From assembly GCA_003152555.1 (NCBI GenBank), contig PMAL01000164.1, positions 1 through 10,732 on the forward strand: 10,732 nt of DNA. Direction: 5' to 3'. The stretch's first letter is position 1, and every line of letters starts with the position of its first letter. This stretch comes from Acidimicrobiaceae bacterium. GTDB lineage: Bacteria > Actinomycetota > Acidimicrobiia > Acidimicrobiales > RAAP-2. Below, one piece after another: positions 1-6,957 of this stretch. A program made the position numbers and the translations under genes. The notes below the pieces were generated by a model that had not been told where the DNA came from, made no database searches, and saw nothing but the letters and a program-made list of their open reading frames with translations.

Positions 1-1085
1 GATGACGACGTGGAAATCATGCGCGACAACAACACGCTCGCAAGGTTCGAAATGAAAGGTTGAGTCTTCGGCCACGAGGCGACGAGCGCACCCAGCGTCG
101 CTTCGTAGTGACCGTGCGTGATCTCAACCATGACGAGGTGCAACTTGCCGGAAATGTTAGGCAACGACAATTCCGTCTCCCCTCCGCGCGACCAACCCTT
201 TTCGTACGTCTTGGGTCGGTAACTCTCGGTATTGGTATTCAATGAGGCCTGCGCGTAGTTCTTCAAGATCAGGGCTTGGGACTGAACGAAACAACCACCA
301 AAGGGTTTTTCCGACATTTCCGCCGTGTCTTTCTGCACCTTGACGGGAGTGTTGTAGTACTGCGCCGTCGAGGCAATCTGAATGCCATTGAACTGGCGTG
401 ACGTGAAGAACTTGGACGTCTCTTGATAGAGCGGCAGCTGGCCCGCGGCGCCGTAGACGCGATCCTTGGCATTCGTGACCCCCATGCACGTATCGAACAC
501 TTTGACAATCTTCGCGAACTTGGCGTCGAGCGGTGCCGGTTTGGTGCTGGTCGTGGTGGTCACGGCCACCGACGTACTGGGTGGGAACAGAGTTTGCAGC
601 GCTGTTTCACCCGTGGTGGAAAACGAGTTTGGCAAATCTCTCAACGTTAGATTTATGGCGCTCGCGTCAGCCTCCTCGTTCGCGCCAGAGTTGCGCCCCG
701 TGAACCACGCGGCGAGGCCACCGGCAAGCGACGCGAGCAAGACAACCACAACCACCGCGTAGACCGTGCCGCGACGCCTGTGGCGAACCACTAATCCACC
801 GTGGGCCGCAACAACCGCACTCAGTTGTTCGTAGTCCGTGCGGCTCGCGCTGCGCCAGCAGTAACGCACGTCGCCGGTGGTCGCGAAGAGCGCCATGCCG
901 CGCGCGAAACGCATGAGTTGGATATTGGCCAGTTCATCCCACGGCGTCTGCCAGACAACGGCCGGCTCCCCCGCCAGCTGGGTCAGTCCCACGTCGTCGG
1001 CGAGCAGCGTCACGGGCGTTGTGGGCCCGTAAGGCACGAAGCTCGGACGAACGGCCCAGCCTTCCGATCGAATTGTTGGACTCAT
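1..1085 (-). CDS. Single-pass membrane protein of unknown function, C-terminus cut by window edge
   Basis: The frame opens with ATG at 1085, overlaps the hemL stop by four bases (ATGA), and stays open to base 1, giving about 361 codons without a stop. I do not recognise the family. Residues 1-100 look like a cytoplasmic beta-rich domain (for example LLADDVGL, QTPWDELANI, FATTGDVRYCWR). This is reminiscent of bacterial PH/YcxB-like folds, but that is only a guess from pattern. RHRRRG at about 101-106 precedes a hydrophobic stretch at about 107-126, so the positive-inside rule puts the N-terminus in the cytoplasm. A Ser/Thr-rich linker (SVAVTTTTSTKPAP, about 170-183) leads to an external domain containing two cysteines (DTCMG and GGCFV) that could form a disulphide. 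The overlap with hemL implies translational coupling. A link to haem supply, or a sensor role, is possible but unproven. Confidence 0.8.
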   Translation of the reverse strand, partial: MSPTIRSEGWAVRPSFVPYGPTTPVTLLADDVGLTQLAGEPAVVWQTPWDELANIQLMRFARGMALFATTGDVRYCWRSASRTDYEQLSAVVAAHGGLVVRHRRRGTVYAVVVVVLLASLAGGLAAWFTGRNSGANEEADASAINLTLRDLPNSFSTTGETALQTLFPPSTSVAVTTTTSTKPAPLDAKFAKIVKVFDTCMGVTNAKDRVYGAAGQLPLYQETSKFFTSRQFNGIQIASTAQYYNTPVKVQKDTAEMSEKPFGGCFVQSQALILKNYAQASLNTNTESYRPKTYEKGWSRGGETELSLPNISGKLHLVMVEITHGHYEATLGALVASWPKTQPFISNLASVLLSRMISTSS

Positions 1086-2359
1086 GACCTCGCCACAGCT
1101 TTCGCGGATTCTGCCGCCAGTTCAACTGTACGGGCGAGATCGTCTTCGCTATGCGCGAGCGACACAAAGAGGATTTCGTAGGCCCCGGGGGCGAGGGCCA
1201 CGCCGCGCTCCAACATGGCGTGAAAGAACGGTCCGTAGAGCCCGTTCTCGCACAGCACCTTGACCTCGTCGAAATTGGTGGGGGGCGAGAACGACGTACG
1301 CGATAAATACAGTCCCATCAGCGGACCGGCGACGGGCGTGGCCGCATAGAGCCCGGTCGAGGCAATTGCTATGGACAGATTGTCGGCGAAGGTGGCGACG
1401 CGCGCGCTTAAATCCACGTAGTCGCCCGGCGTGAGCATCTCTAAGACCTTGGACCCGGCGGCCGTTGCCAGGGGATTACCCGAGAGCGTGCCCGCTTGGT
1501 AGACCGGTCCAAGCGGCGCCAAGTGACGGAGAAGTTCGCGAGATCCACCAAACGCGCCAACCGGCAGCCCTCCCCCGATGACTTTCCCGAAACACCAGAT
1601 ATCTGGCGTGACACCGAAATACTCTTGCGCCCCACCGAAGGCCAGCCGAAATCCGGTAATGACCTCGTCAAAAATAAGCAGCGCCCCGACGCGGTCGCAC
1701 TCCCGACGAAGTCCCGAGAGGAATCCGTCGTTCGGGACCACGAGATTCATGTTGGCGGCGACTGGTTCGACCAGTACGGCGGCGACGGAGTCGTCGAGTG
1801 TGGGCACGACGTTATACGGCGCGACAATGGTGTCACCCACGGCACCGGCGGTGACACCGGCCGATCCGGGGAGCCCCATCTGGGCGACGCCGCTGCCCCC
1901 CGCGACGAGCAGTGCGTCAGAGTGGCCGTGATAACACCCGTCGAACTTCAGAATCTTGTCGCGGCCCGTGGCGCCGCGGGCGAGTCGCACTGCACTCATT
2001 ACCGCTTCAGTCCCCGAAGAGACCAGCCGCACCTGCTCAAGTCCGGGCACCCGAGCGGTCATCAGTTCGGCGAGTTGGACTTCGCCCGGCGTCGGTGCGC
2101 CAAAGGTCGTGCCCCTGGCGGCGGCAGTCTGCAGCGCCGCAACGACATCGGGATGGGCGTGGCCGAACAACGAGGCGCCGTAGGACTGGACGTAATCGAG
2201 GTAACGGGTTCCCTCCACGTCCACGACGTAGGCGCCGCTGCCAGACACCACGGTGTATGGCGTGCCGCCAACGGAGCGGAATGAACGCACGGGCGAATCA
2301 ACACCGCCGGGAATGACTTTCTGCGCGCGTTCGAACCATGACTGGTTAGAACCCGTCAA
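1082..2359 (-). CDS. hemL: Glutamate-1-semialdehyde 2,1-aminomutase
   Basis: PLP enzyme that converts glutamate-1-semialdehyde to 5-aminolevulinate, the second step of the C5 haem route. The 425 residues match the usual family length. Visible hallmarks are IPGGVDSPVR (16-25), the PLP phosphate-binding region VSSGTEA (113-119), KFDGCYHGHSD (138-148), DEVITGFR (231-238), and FGKVIGGGLPVGAFGG (257-272) with the Schiff-base lysine at K259. YQAGTLSGNP follows. The start is TTG at 2359, overlapping the hemB stop (TTGA). It is preferred because the N-terminal WFERAQKVIPGG aligns with the family start and no ATG or GTG start fits better. The gene is therefore probably translated by ribosomes finishing hemB, and its own stop overlaps the ATG of the next gene. 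HemA and HemL normally hand over the unstable aldehyde to each other, but here they lie at opposite ends of the hem cluster. Confidence 0.97.
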   Translation of the reverse strand: MTGSNQSWFERAQKVIPGGVDSPVRSFRSVGGTPYTVVSGSGAYVVDVEGTRYLDYVQSYGASLFGHAHPDVVAALQTAAARGTTFGAPTPGEVQLAELMTARVPGLEQVRLVSSGTEAVMSAVRLARGATGRDKILKFDGCYHGHSDALLVAGGSGVAQMGLPGSAGVTAGAVGDTIVAPYNVVPTLDDSVAAVLVEPVAANMNLVVPNDGFLSGLRRECDRVGALLIFDEVITGFRLAFGGAQEYFGVTPDIWCFGKVIGGGLPVGAFGGSRELLRHLAPLGPVYQAGTLSGNPLATAAGSKVLEMLTPGDYVDLSARVATFADNLSIAIASTGLYAATPVAGPLMGLYLSRTSFSPPTNFDEVKVLCENGLYGPFFHAMLERGVALAPGAYEILFVSLAHSEDDLARTVELAAESAKAVARS

Positions 2360-3336
2360 CGGCCAAGCTCCTCAGCGACCTCGCGGGCGAAGTACGTCAG
2401 CACGAAGTCGGCGCCGGCCCGTCGAATGGCGGTGAGTTGTTCAATGGCGACCGCCATGGCGTCGATCCAACCATTGGCCGCGGCGGCCTTGACCATGGCG
2501 TACTCCCCGCTCACGTGGTACGCGCTTAAGGGCACGTCGAGGGCCGCGCGAAAGTCCGCCACGATGTCCAAATACGTCATGGCCGGCTTCACCATGATGA
2601 TGTCGGCGCCCTGTGCCACGTCGGCCCGCGCTTCACGGATGGCCTCTCGGCGGTTGCGCGAGTCCTGCTGATAGGAACGTCGATTACCGCCGTCAGCAAT
2701 CTCCACTTGCACGGCGTCACGGAATGGGCCGTAGAGGCCGCTGGCGAACTTGGCCGCGTAGGCCAAGATGACGGTTTCGTCGAATCCGGCCCCGTCGAGG
2801 GCGCTACGAATAGCGCCGACTTGCCCGTCCATCATTCCGCTCGGCGCCACGACCGCGGCACCGGCCTCGGCCTGAGCGACCGCTGTCTGCGCGTACAACT
2901 GCAGCGTCGCGTCGTTGTCGACGGTGCCGTCGCTGCGCACCACCCCGCAGTGGCCGTGAGTGGTGTATTCGTCGAGGCAGAGGTCAGCCATCAGCACCAG
3001 TTCGTCGCCAAATTCATCGCGCAGCATTCGCAGCGCGATCTGAGCAATGCCATCGTGGTCGTAGGCGCCACTGCCGAACTCGTCCTTCTTGGACGGTACG
3101 CCAAAGAGGATCACGCCGCCAACGCCGACCGCCTGCAGGGCTCGCACTTCGTCGAGCAGCGAATCGAGCGAATGTTGGGACTGGCCGGGCAGAGATGATA
3201 TGGGTCGGGCCTCGTTAAGACCCTCAACTACAAAGAGCGGGGCGACCAGATCGTCAGGGGCGAGCGCGGTTTCGGCGACTAACCGGCGCAGCGCCTCCGT
3301 GCGGCGAAGTCGGCGGGGTCGTTCGGCGGGAAACAC
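2356..3336 (-). CDS. hemB: Delta-aminolevulinic acid dehydratase (porphobilinogen synthase)
   Basis: Condenses two 5-aminolevulinate molecules into porphobilinogen. It is full length (326 residues), and both active-site lysines are visible: K196 in AYAAKFASGLYGPFRDA and K250 in IIMVKPAMTYLDIV. The metal-site segment is DLCLDEYTTHGHCG, with C120, D122 and C130, so the middle cysteine of the classical zinc triad is aspartate. I recall similar DLCLDE-type sites in other actinobacterial enzymes, so this may be normal for the phylum. The start is GTG at 3336. A TAAGGT hexamer lies exactly 6 nt upstream, suggesting a leaderless promoter, although the same bases (AAGGTG) could also serve as a weak ribosome binding site. 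A 42-bp gap separates it from hemD, the widest inside the hem cluster, so hemB-hemL probably forms its own unit. Confidence 0.97.
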   Translation of the reverse strand: MFPAERPRRLRRTEALRRLVAETALAPDDLVAPLFVVEGLNEARPISSLPGQSQHSLDSLLDEVRALQAVGVGGVILFGVPSKKDEFGSGAYDHDGIAQIALRMLRDEFGDELVLMADLCLDEYTTHGHCGVVRSDGTVDNDATLQLYAQTAVAQAEAGAAVVAPSGMMDGQVGAIRSALDGAGFDETVILAYAAKFASGLYGPFRDAVQVEIADGGNRRSYQQDSRNRREAIREARADVAQGADIIMVKPAMTYLDIVADFRAALDVPLSAYHVSGEYAMVKAAAANGWIDAMAVAIEQLTAIRRAGADFVLTYFAREVAEELGR

Positions 3337-3342
3337 CTTTAC

Positions 3343-3348
3343 ACCTTA
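3343..3348 (-). promoter_or_regulatory. Putative -10 element (TAAGGT) of hemB
   Basis: On the minus strand TAAGGT is followed by GTAAAG and then the GTG start of hemB, a 6-nt gap that places the transcription start at the start codon. No convincing -35 is seen. The reading is ambiguous because AAGGTG is also positioned as a weak Shine-Dalgarno sequence. Confidence 0.35.
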
Positions 3349-3378
3349 TTACTAGTGTCGAAATTCCTTCTCGGGGCC

Positions 3379-4053
3379 TCAGAGATTGAACGTGGCCAAG
3401 GTTTCGCACAGTGAAGGTCCCCAGCCCACCAACACGCGCGGATGATCGAGCGAGACCACTTCGCCGGTGGAGGCCCCGGGAACAATCACCCACGCCGCGT
3501 CGGCGACAATGTCGCGCGCCAGTGACCAGGCCGACGGCGCGCCAATCAAGATCACGTCGGCTTCGAACAGCGATTCAACCTGTTGCCGGCTGAGTTCGGC
3601 GGGCAGCGTTTCGTAACACGCAACCTGCGTCACTGACAACTGGCGGTCACGTAACGCAGCTGACAGCTCCTCACGCATCTGTGCGGCGCCCATCATGAGC
3701 ACGGGGCCCTTGGAAATCAGCTCCGCCAACTCGAGTCCCGTTGGCGCCTCTCCCGACACTGCGATACCGCGGTGAAACATCGCGTGAGTCGTCGCAGGAC
3801 CGACGCTCAGCACGTCGGCCCCTTCGACGAGGGCGGCGTGGGCCGCGTGTACGTAGTCAGCCGTCCGCCGACTCGTCACGACCAGCACCTCGAAGTTCCC
3901 GTAGTCCGGTGTTGACTCAAGATGGCGGGTCACCTCGTCGATGGCAAAGTAATTCGTAGTGGTGAGCGGGACCTCGACAACCTCCGCGTCGGCCGGTAAC
4001 CACGCGCGCGCTTCATCATTGCGACCCGCCTCCCTCGTGAGTGCTATTTTCAT
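3379..4053 (-). CDS. hemD: Uroporphyrinogen-III synthase
   Basis: Cyclises hydroxymethylbilane with inversion of ring D to give uroporphyrinogen III, the branch point to haem, sirohaem and cobalamin. HemD sequences diverge widely, so the call rests on three things. First, the overall two-lobe pattern: LTREAGRND at the N-terminus, LVVTSRRTADYV (57-68), VLSVGPATTHAM (81-92), VACYETLPAE (144-153), VILIGAPSAWSL (167-178) and VPGASTGEVV (191-200). Second, the normal length of 224 residues. Third, its place directly after hemC. It is a stand-alone synthase. In many mycobacteria and streptomycetes this position holds a fusion with a uroporphyrinogen methyltransferase, and no such domain is present here. 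The ATG start overlaps the hemC stop (ATGA), implying translational coupling. Confidence 0.88.
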   Translation of the reverse strand: MKIALTREAGRNDEARAWLPADAEVVEVPLTTTNYFAIDEVTRHLESTPDYGNFEVLVVTSRRTADYVHAAHAALVEGADVLSVGPATTHAMFHRGIAVSGEAPTGLELAELISKGPVLMMGAAQMREELSAALRDRQLSVTQVACYETLPAELSRQQVESLFEADVILIGAPSAWSLARDIVADAAWVIVPGASTGEVVSLDHPRVLVGWGPSLCETLATFNL

Positions 4054-4952
4054 CAGCCCTCCCAGCCAGGCAGATCGGCACCGCCATCGTCATCGCGCAA
4101 TTGTCGCGCGAGTGCGACACCCAGGAGCCCGGGATCACGACCCTCAACCGAGCCGCGAACGCTGCGGCTACCGTCGGCGGCCAGCATGACGCCGCGTAGG
4201 GAAATAATGCCGTCGGACATCGTGGCGTACGCTCCGGCCGGGATTGAACACCCGGCTCCTAACTCGGCGAGAAACGCTCGCTCGGCCTTGACGGCTTCGT
4301 ACGCGTCCGCATCAGTTATCTTGGCCAAGGTCGCAATGGTGTCGGTGTCATCATCTCGAGTTTCCAGGGCCAGCGCACCTTGACCAACCTGGGGCACGAA
4401 CCACTCAGTGTCGAGCCGTTCGGCGACCACATTGCTCTGGTCCAATCGTTCCAGTGCCGCGGCCGCCGTTACCACGGCGTCGATTCCGTCTTGTTCCGCG
4501 CGAGCCAATCGGGTCGCCATACTTCCGCGAAGGTCCACGATTTGCAGGTCCGGGCGCCGCTCTAAGAGCAACGCCCGCCGACGGGGTGATCCCGTCGCAA
4601 CCGTTGCGCCCGGGCCGAGCCCAGCCAACGAACGCCCCACCAACACGTCGGCGGCATCGCGACGCTCGGGAACGCTGGCCAGCACCAAACCCGGAGGCGT
4701 GACACTCGGAAGATCCTTGGCGCTGTGCACGGCCACGTCCGCGTCGCCATCTAACACCGCTCGCTGAATCTCAATGGCGAACACGCCTTGACCACCCAGG
4801 ATCGAGAGCGGGACGTCCGAATTGATATCTCCGCTCGTCTCTATGTGCACGAGCTTCGCGTCAATGCCATGAGCGCGCAGACGATCACGGACGAACTCCG
4901 CCTGAATGCGAGCCAGCGGTGAGCGCCTGGTTGCCAGGCGCAATTCGCTCAT
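4053..4952 (-). CDS. hemC: Porphobilinogen deaminase (hydroxymethylbilane synthase)
   Basis: Polymerises four porphobilinogens into hydroxymethylbilane using a covalently bound dipyrromethane cofactor. Length is 299 residues. Visible hallmarks are LRLATRRSPLAR near the N-terminus, GDINSD (41-46), GGQGVFAIEIQ, VHSAKDLPS with the catalytic aspartate at D80, GSPRRRALL (121-129), LRGSMATRLARAEQDGIDA, VPQVGQGALALE, and the cofactor-attachment cysteine C235 in LGAGCSIPAGAYA. The family motif RGNxxTRL appears as RGSMATRL, a minor change. The ATG start overlaps the hemA stop by four bases and its own stop overlaps the hemD start, so hemA-hemC-hemD form a tightly coupled block. A perfect hairpin covers codons 4-10 and is listed separately. 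Confidence 0.97.
   Translation of the reverse strand: MSELRLATRRSPLARIQAEFVRDRLRAHGIDAKLVHIETSGDINSDVPLSILGGQGVFAIEIQRAVLDGDADVAVHSAKDLPSVTPPGLVLASVPERRDAADVLVGRSLAGLGPGATVATGSPRRRALLLERRPDLQIVDLRGSMATRLARAEQDGIDAVVTAAAALERLDQSNVVAERLDTEWFVPQVGQGALALETRDDDTDTIATLAKITDADAYEAVKAERAFLAELGAGCSIPAGAYATMSDGIISLRGVMLAADGSRSVRGSVEGRDPGLLGVALARQLRDDDGGADLPGWEG
4923..4941 (-). repeat. Perfect 8-bp inverted repeat in hemC codons 4-10
   Basis: GCGCCTGG and CCAGGCGC flank a 3-nt loop. On the hemC mRNA this is a GC-rich hairpin covering nucleotides +12 to +30, within the ribosome footprint at initiation. It may only reflect codons for the conserved LRLATRRS motif, but the perfect pairing could influence coupled translation from hemA. 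Confidence 0.6.
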
Positions 4953-6211
4953 AGATCAAACAGATTGCGAGTGGCCTCAGTCAGTCGAATCCCCTGGTCC
5001 ATGCCGGCGGCGTCCTTCAAGGCCACCGTCGGCCGATGCGCGATCTTGGCCACCACCGAGCGCAGCAACGATCGCACCACTTCACGCTGTTCTTCGCTCA
5101 AGTCGGCCAATTCGCGCTCACGACGCTTCATTTCACTGGCGACCACCTCGTCAAAGTACTCACGCAGTTCGCTCACGATGGCCGCCGCGCCGCGTTCGCG
5201 TTGATCGTCCAGGAACTTCTCTACGTCATCGAGCACAATTTGACGAGCCGCTTCAACCGCCCCGTGACGATCATCGAGTGCGAGTTCAACGCGTGTACGA
5301 AGATCACTGATGTCGACCTTTCGCACGTTGGCCAAGCCCGCCACGTCGCCGTCGACGGCCCTCGGCAAGCCGAGGTCCACAATCAGCAACGGCTGCGTGC
5401 AGTGCTCAAACTGCGCACGCGCTATCAGCGGTGTCGCTACTTCAACGGCCACGAAGATCAGTCGGGCCGACGAGGTGTAGTCAACAAGTTCCTCCAGGGG
5501 AGCAATCGTCAATCGATCGTCGTGCAACGTGTCGCGTAATTCCTCCGCCTTAGTGATCGTCCGGTTTGAGAGCGTCAGTCGGGTGAGCTGACGAGGGCCC
5601 GAAAGCAGACTCTTGACGATGCCGGTCGCTAACTGTCCGGCCCCGACCACGACGACGTCGGCGCCATCGAGCTGGTCACCCAACTCTTCGAGGGCCATCG
5701 ACACGGCGGCCTGGGCGAAACTCGTGGTGCCGCGCGCGATTCCCGTCTCGGCGCGCACTCGTCGGCCCGTGGTGATAGCGCGACGGAATAGTTCGGTCAG
5801 TTCCGCGCCGGCCGTTTGCTCATCGCTCGCGAGGTCGAGCGCACGACGCAGTTGTCCGAGGATTTCGAACTCGCCCGGCACCACGGACTTGAGCCCGGCG
5901 GCAACACTGAAAAGGTGGGTCGCGACGCCGCGATCGAAATGGATCGTGAGGTGGTCCTCAAAATCACTGGCAACCAGTCCGGTCGCTTCACACAGCGTCG
6001 TCGTGATCTCTTCGATTGCCCCGTGAAAACGGTCCACCACCGCGACCACTTCGGTGCGCAGGCACGTCGAGACAAAGACGGCTTCGTGGATGTTGCGATG
6101 ACTGACGAGTGAGCGCAGCACCTTGCTCCATTCACGTTCGAGCACGGTCGTTCGTTCGAGGAACTCCAACGAGGCGTGCTCGTGGTCAACCCCAACAGAA
6201 ATAAGTGTCAC
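4949..6211 (-). CDS. hemA: Glutamyl-tRNA reductase
   Basis: NADPH-dependent reduction of glutamyl-tRNA(Glu) to glutamate-1-semialdehyde, the first and usually rate-limiting step of the C5 pathway. The 420 residues fit the family. The N-terminal catalytic domain has the nucleophile C50 in VSTCLRTEVV; the usual consensus is STCNR, so leucine replaces a strongly conserved asparagine. PGEFEILGQLRRA and GRRVRAETGIARG match family blocks. The NADPH-binding domain has VVVVGAGQLATG. The C-terminal helical dimerisation domain contains KRRERELADLSEEQ and ends in NLFDL. The start is GTG at 6211, preceded 4 nt upstream by GGAGG (6216-6220). It lies 24 bp after rex, so hemA is probably translated from the rex transcript. 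Its stop overlaps the hemC start. Confidence 0.96.
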   Translation of the reverse strand: MTLISVGVDHEHASLEFLERTTVLEREWSKVLRSLVSHRNIHEAVFVSTCLRTEVVAVVDRFHGAIEEITTTLCEATGLVASDFEDHLTIHFDRGVATHLFSVAAGLKSVVPGEFEILGQLRRALDLASDEQTAGAELTELFRRAITTGRRVRAETGIARGTTSFAQAAVSMALEELGDQLDGADVVVVGAGQLATGIVKSLLSGPRQLTRLTLSNRTITKAEELRDTLHDDRLTIAPLEELVDYTSSARLIFVAVEVATPLIARAQFEHCTQPLLIVDLGLPRAVDGDVAGLANVRKVDISDLRTRVELALDDRHGAVEAARQIVLDDVEKFLDDQRERGAAAIVSELREYFDEVVASEMKRRERELADLSEEQREVVRSLLRSVVAKIAHRPTVALKDAAGMDQGIRLTEATRNLFDL

Positions 6212-6215
6212 TGCG

Positions 6216-6220
6216 CCTCC
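6216..6220 (-). promoter_or_regulatory. Ribosome binding site of hemA
   Basis: GGAGG on the minus strand lies 4 nt before the GTG at 6211. It is the only good Shine-Dalgarno sequence found on a minus-strand gene here. It fixes the GTG start and fits hemA being an internal gene of a rex-led unit. Confidence 0.7.
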
Positions 6221-6235
6221 GTGGCGTCGATAAAA

Positions 6236-6931
6236 CTACGCCCCTCGTGTGGCATTCACCCTAGCGATACCCAACGAGTGCAAGACACCGCCCCCTAAGG
6301 GTCCGGTGCCATTGTTCAGGTGATACATCAAAATCTGCAATTCAATCGAGAAGTCAACGTAGTGAACTGCCGTGCCCAGTGGCACATTGAGCACCTGGGG
6401 CGCGAAATTAAGCAGCGCGTGGACTCCCGCTCCCACTAGTAGATCGCAGACCGCTTGCGCGTCGCTCGCGGGCACGCAGAGCACGCCCACCGTTGCGTTC
6501 ACCATGGGCTCGTTGATTGACCGCACGACGTGGCCGCCAATTTCAGTGCCGATCACAGCGGGGTCGGCGTCATAAAGGGCTACGAGTTGAGCGCCGCGGA
6601 TAAGGAAATGTGCAGAATTCACAAGCGCCCGACCGAGGTTACCCACACCCACCACTACCACGTCGTAATGCAGGTCGTGTCCGAGCGCGTCGCCAATTCG
6701 TTCGCTGAGCACGCTGGTGTCGTACCCGGCGCCGCGAGTGCCCAGCGATCCGAGCCCCGCCAAGTCTCGGCGTACGGTCGTGGCGGTAACGCCGGCCAAT
6801 TCACCTATCTGCTTGGAGTCAATGCGGTTGATGCCACGGGCGAGCCAACCTTCGGCAATGCGCTGATAGACGGGGAGGCGCGAAATGGTCGGCTCAGAAA
6901 GTTTCCTCGTTCGAAGACGCGGCGTCGCCAT
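6236..6931 (-). CDS. rex: Redox-sensing transcriptional repressor Rex
   Basis: Rex binds operators when NADH/NAD+ is low and leaves DNA when NADH binds, adjusting respiratory and fermentative genes. The 231 residues show an N-terminal winged helix with ISRLPVYQRIAEGWLARGI (16-34), a helix-turn-helix DSKQIGELAGVTATTVRRDL (38-57) and a GTRGAGYD turn (64-71). A Rossmann domain follows with VVVVGVGNLGRAL (91-103). The C-terminal signature includes LLNFAPQVLNVPLG (173-186) and VDFSIELQILMYHL (192-205). The usual RKDLSYFG...RGVGY appears as RRDLAGLGSLGTRGAGY, so the segment that reads DNA is somewhat divergent. The ATG start at 6931 has no Shine-Dalgarno sequence, but TACTGT lies 6 nt upstream. In Streptomyces rex heads a hemA-hemC-hemD operon under its own control, the same order as here. 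Confidence 0.95.
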   Translation of the reverse strand: MATPRLRTRKLSEPTISRLPVYQRIAEGWLARGINRIDSKQIGELAGVTATTVRRDLAGLGSLGTRGAGYDTSVLSERIGDALGHDLHYDVVVVGVGNLGRALVNSAHFLIRGAQLVALYDADPAVIGTEIGGHVVRSINEPMVNATVGVLCVPASDAQAVCDLLVGAGVHALLNFAPQVLNVPLGTAVHYVDFSIELQILMYHLNNGTGPLGGGVLHSLGIARVNATRGA

Positions 6932-6937
6932 GGCCCC

Positions 6938-6943
6938 ACAGTA
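6938..6943 (-). promoter_or_regulatory. Putative -10 element (TACTGT) of a leaderless rex promoter
   Basis: On the minus strand TACTGT, then GGGGCC (6 nt), then ATG. It fits TAnnnT at leaderless distance. The transcript would carry rex-hemA-hemC-hemD. Confidence 0.5.
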
Positions 6944-6957
6944 GTAGTTGGAACTAC
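6944..6957. promoter_or_regulatory. Operator-like palindrome next to the rex -10
   Basis: GTAGTT and AACTAC form perfect 6-bp arms around a central GG. The site directly abuts the proposed rex -10 on its upstream side and spans the proC stop codon. It does not match the known Rex operator (TGTGAA...TTCACA). A second, overlapping inverted repeat pairs AGTTGG (6946-6951) with CCAACT (6962-6967). A regulator binding here would block RNA polymerase. Which regulator is unknown. Confidence 0.4.

Noticed and set aside
157..508. Short open frames on the minus strand at 157-489 and 269-508
   Set aside because: They are in other frames than the long membrane-protein frame that starts at 1085 and stays open to the window edge, and have no features of their own.
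1..600. External domain of the left-edge protein as a mycobacterial PknH-type sensor domain
   Set aside because: Only the presence of two cysteines and the membrane topology agree; no recognisable motif supports it.
1496..2284. 262-codon open frame on the plus strand opposite hemL
   Set aside because: It is antisense to a fully supported hemL, and its composition (many R, G, D, H) is that of a frame opposite GC-rich coding sequence. No family features.
6609..6623. TGTG...TTCACA sequence resembling a Rex operator
   Set aside because: The arms are imperfect, the length is odd (15 instead of 16-18 bp) and it lies deep inside the rex coding sequence, far from a promoter.
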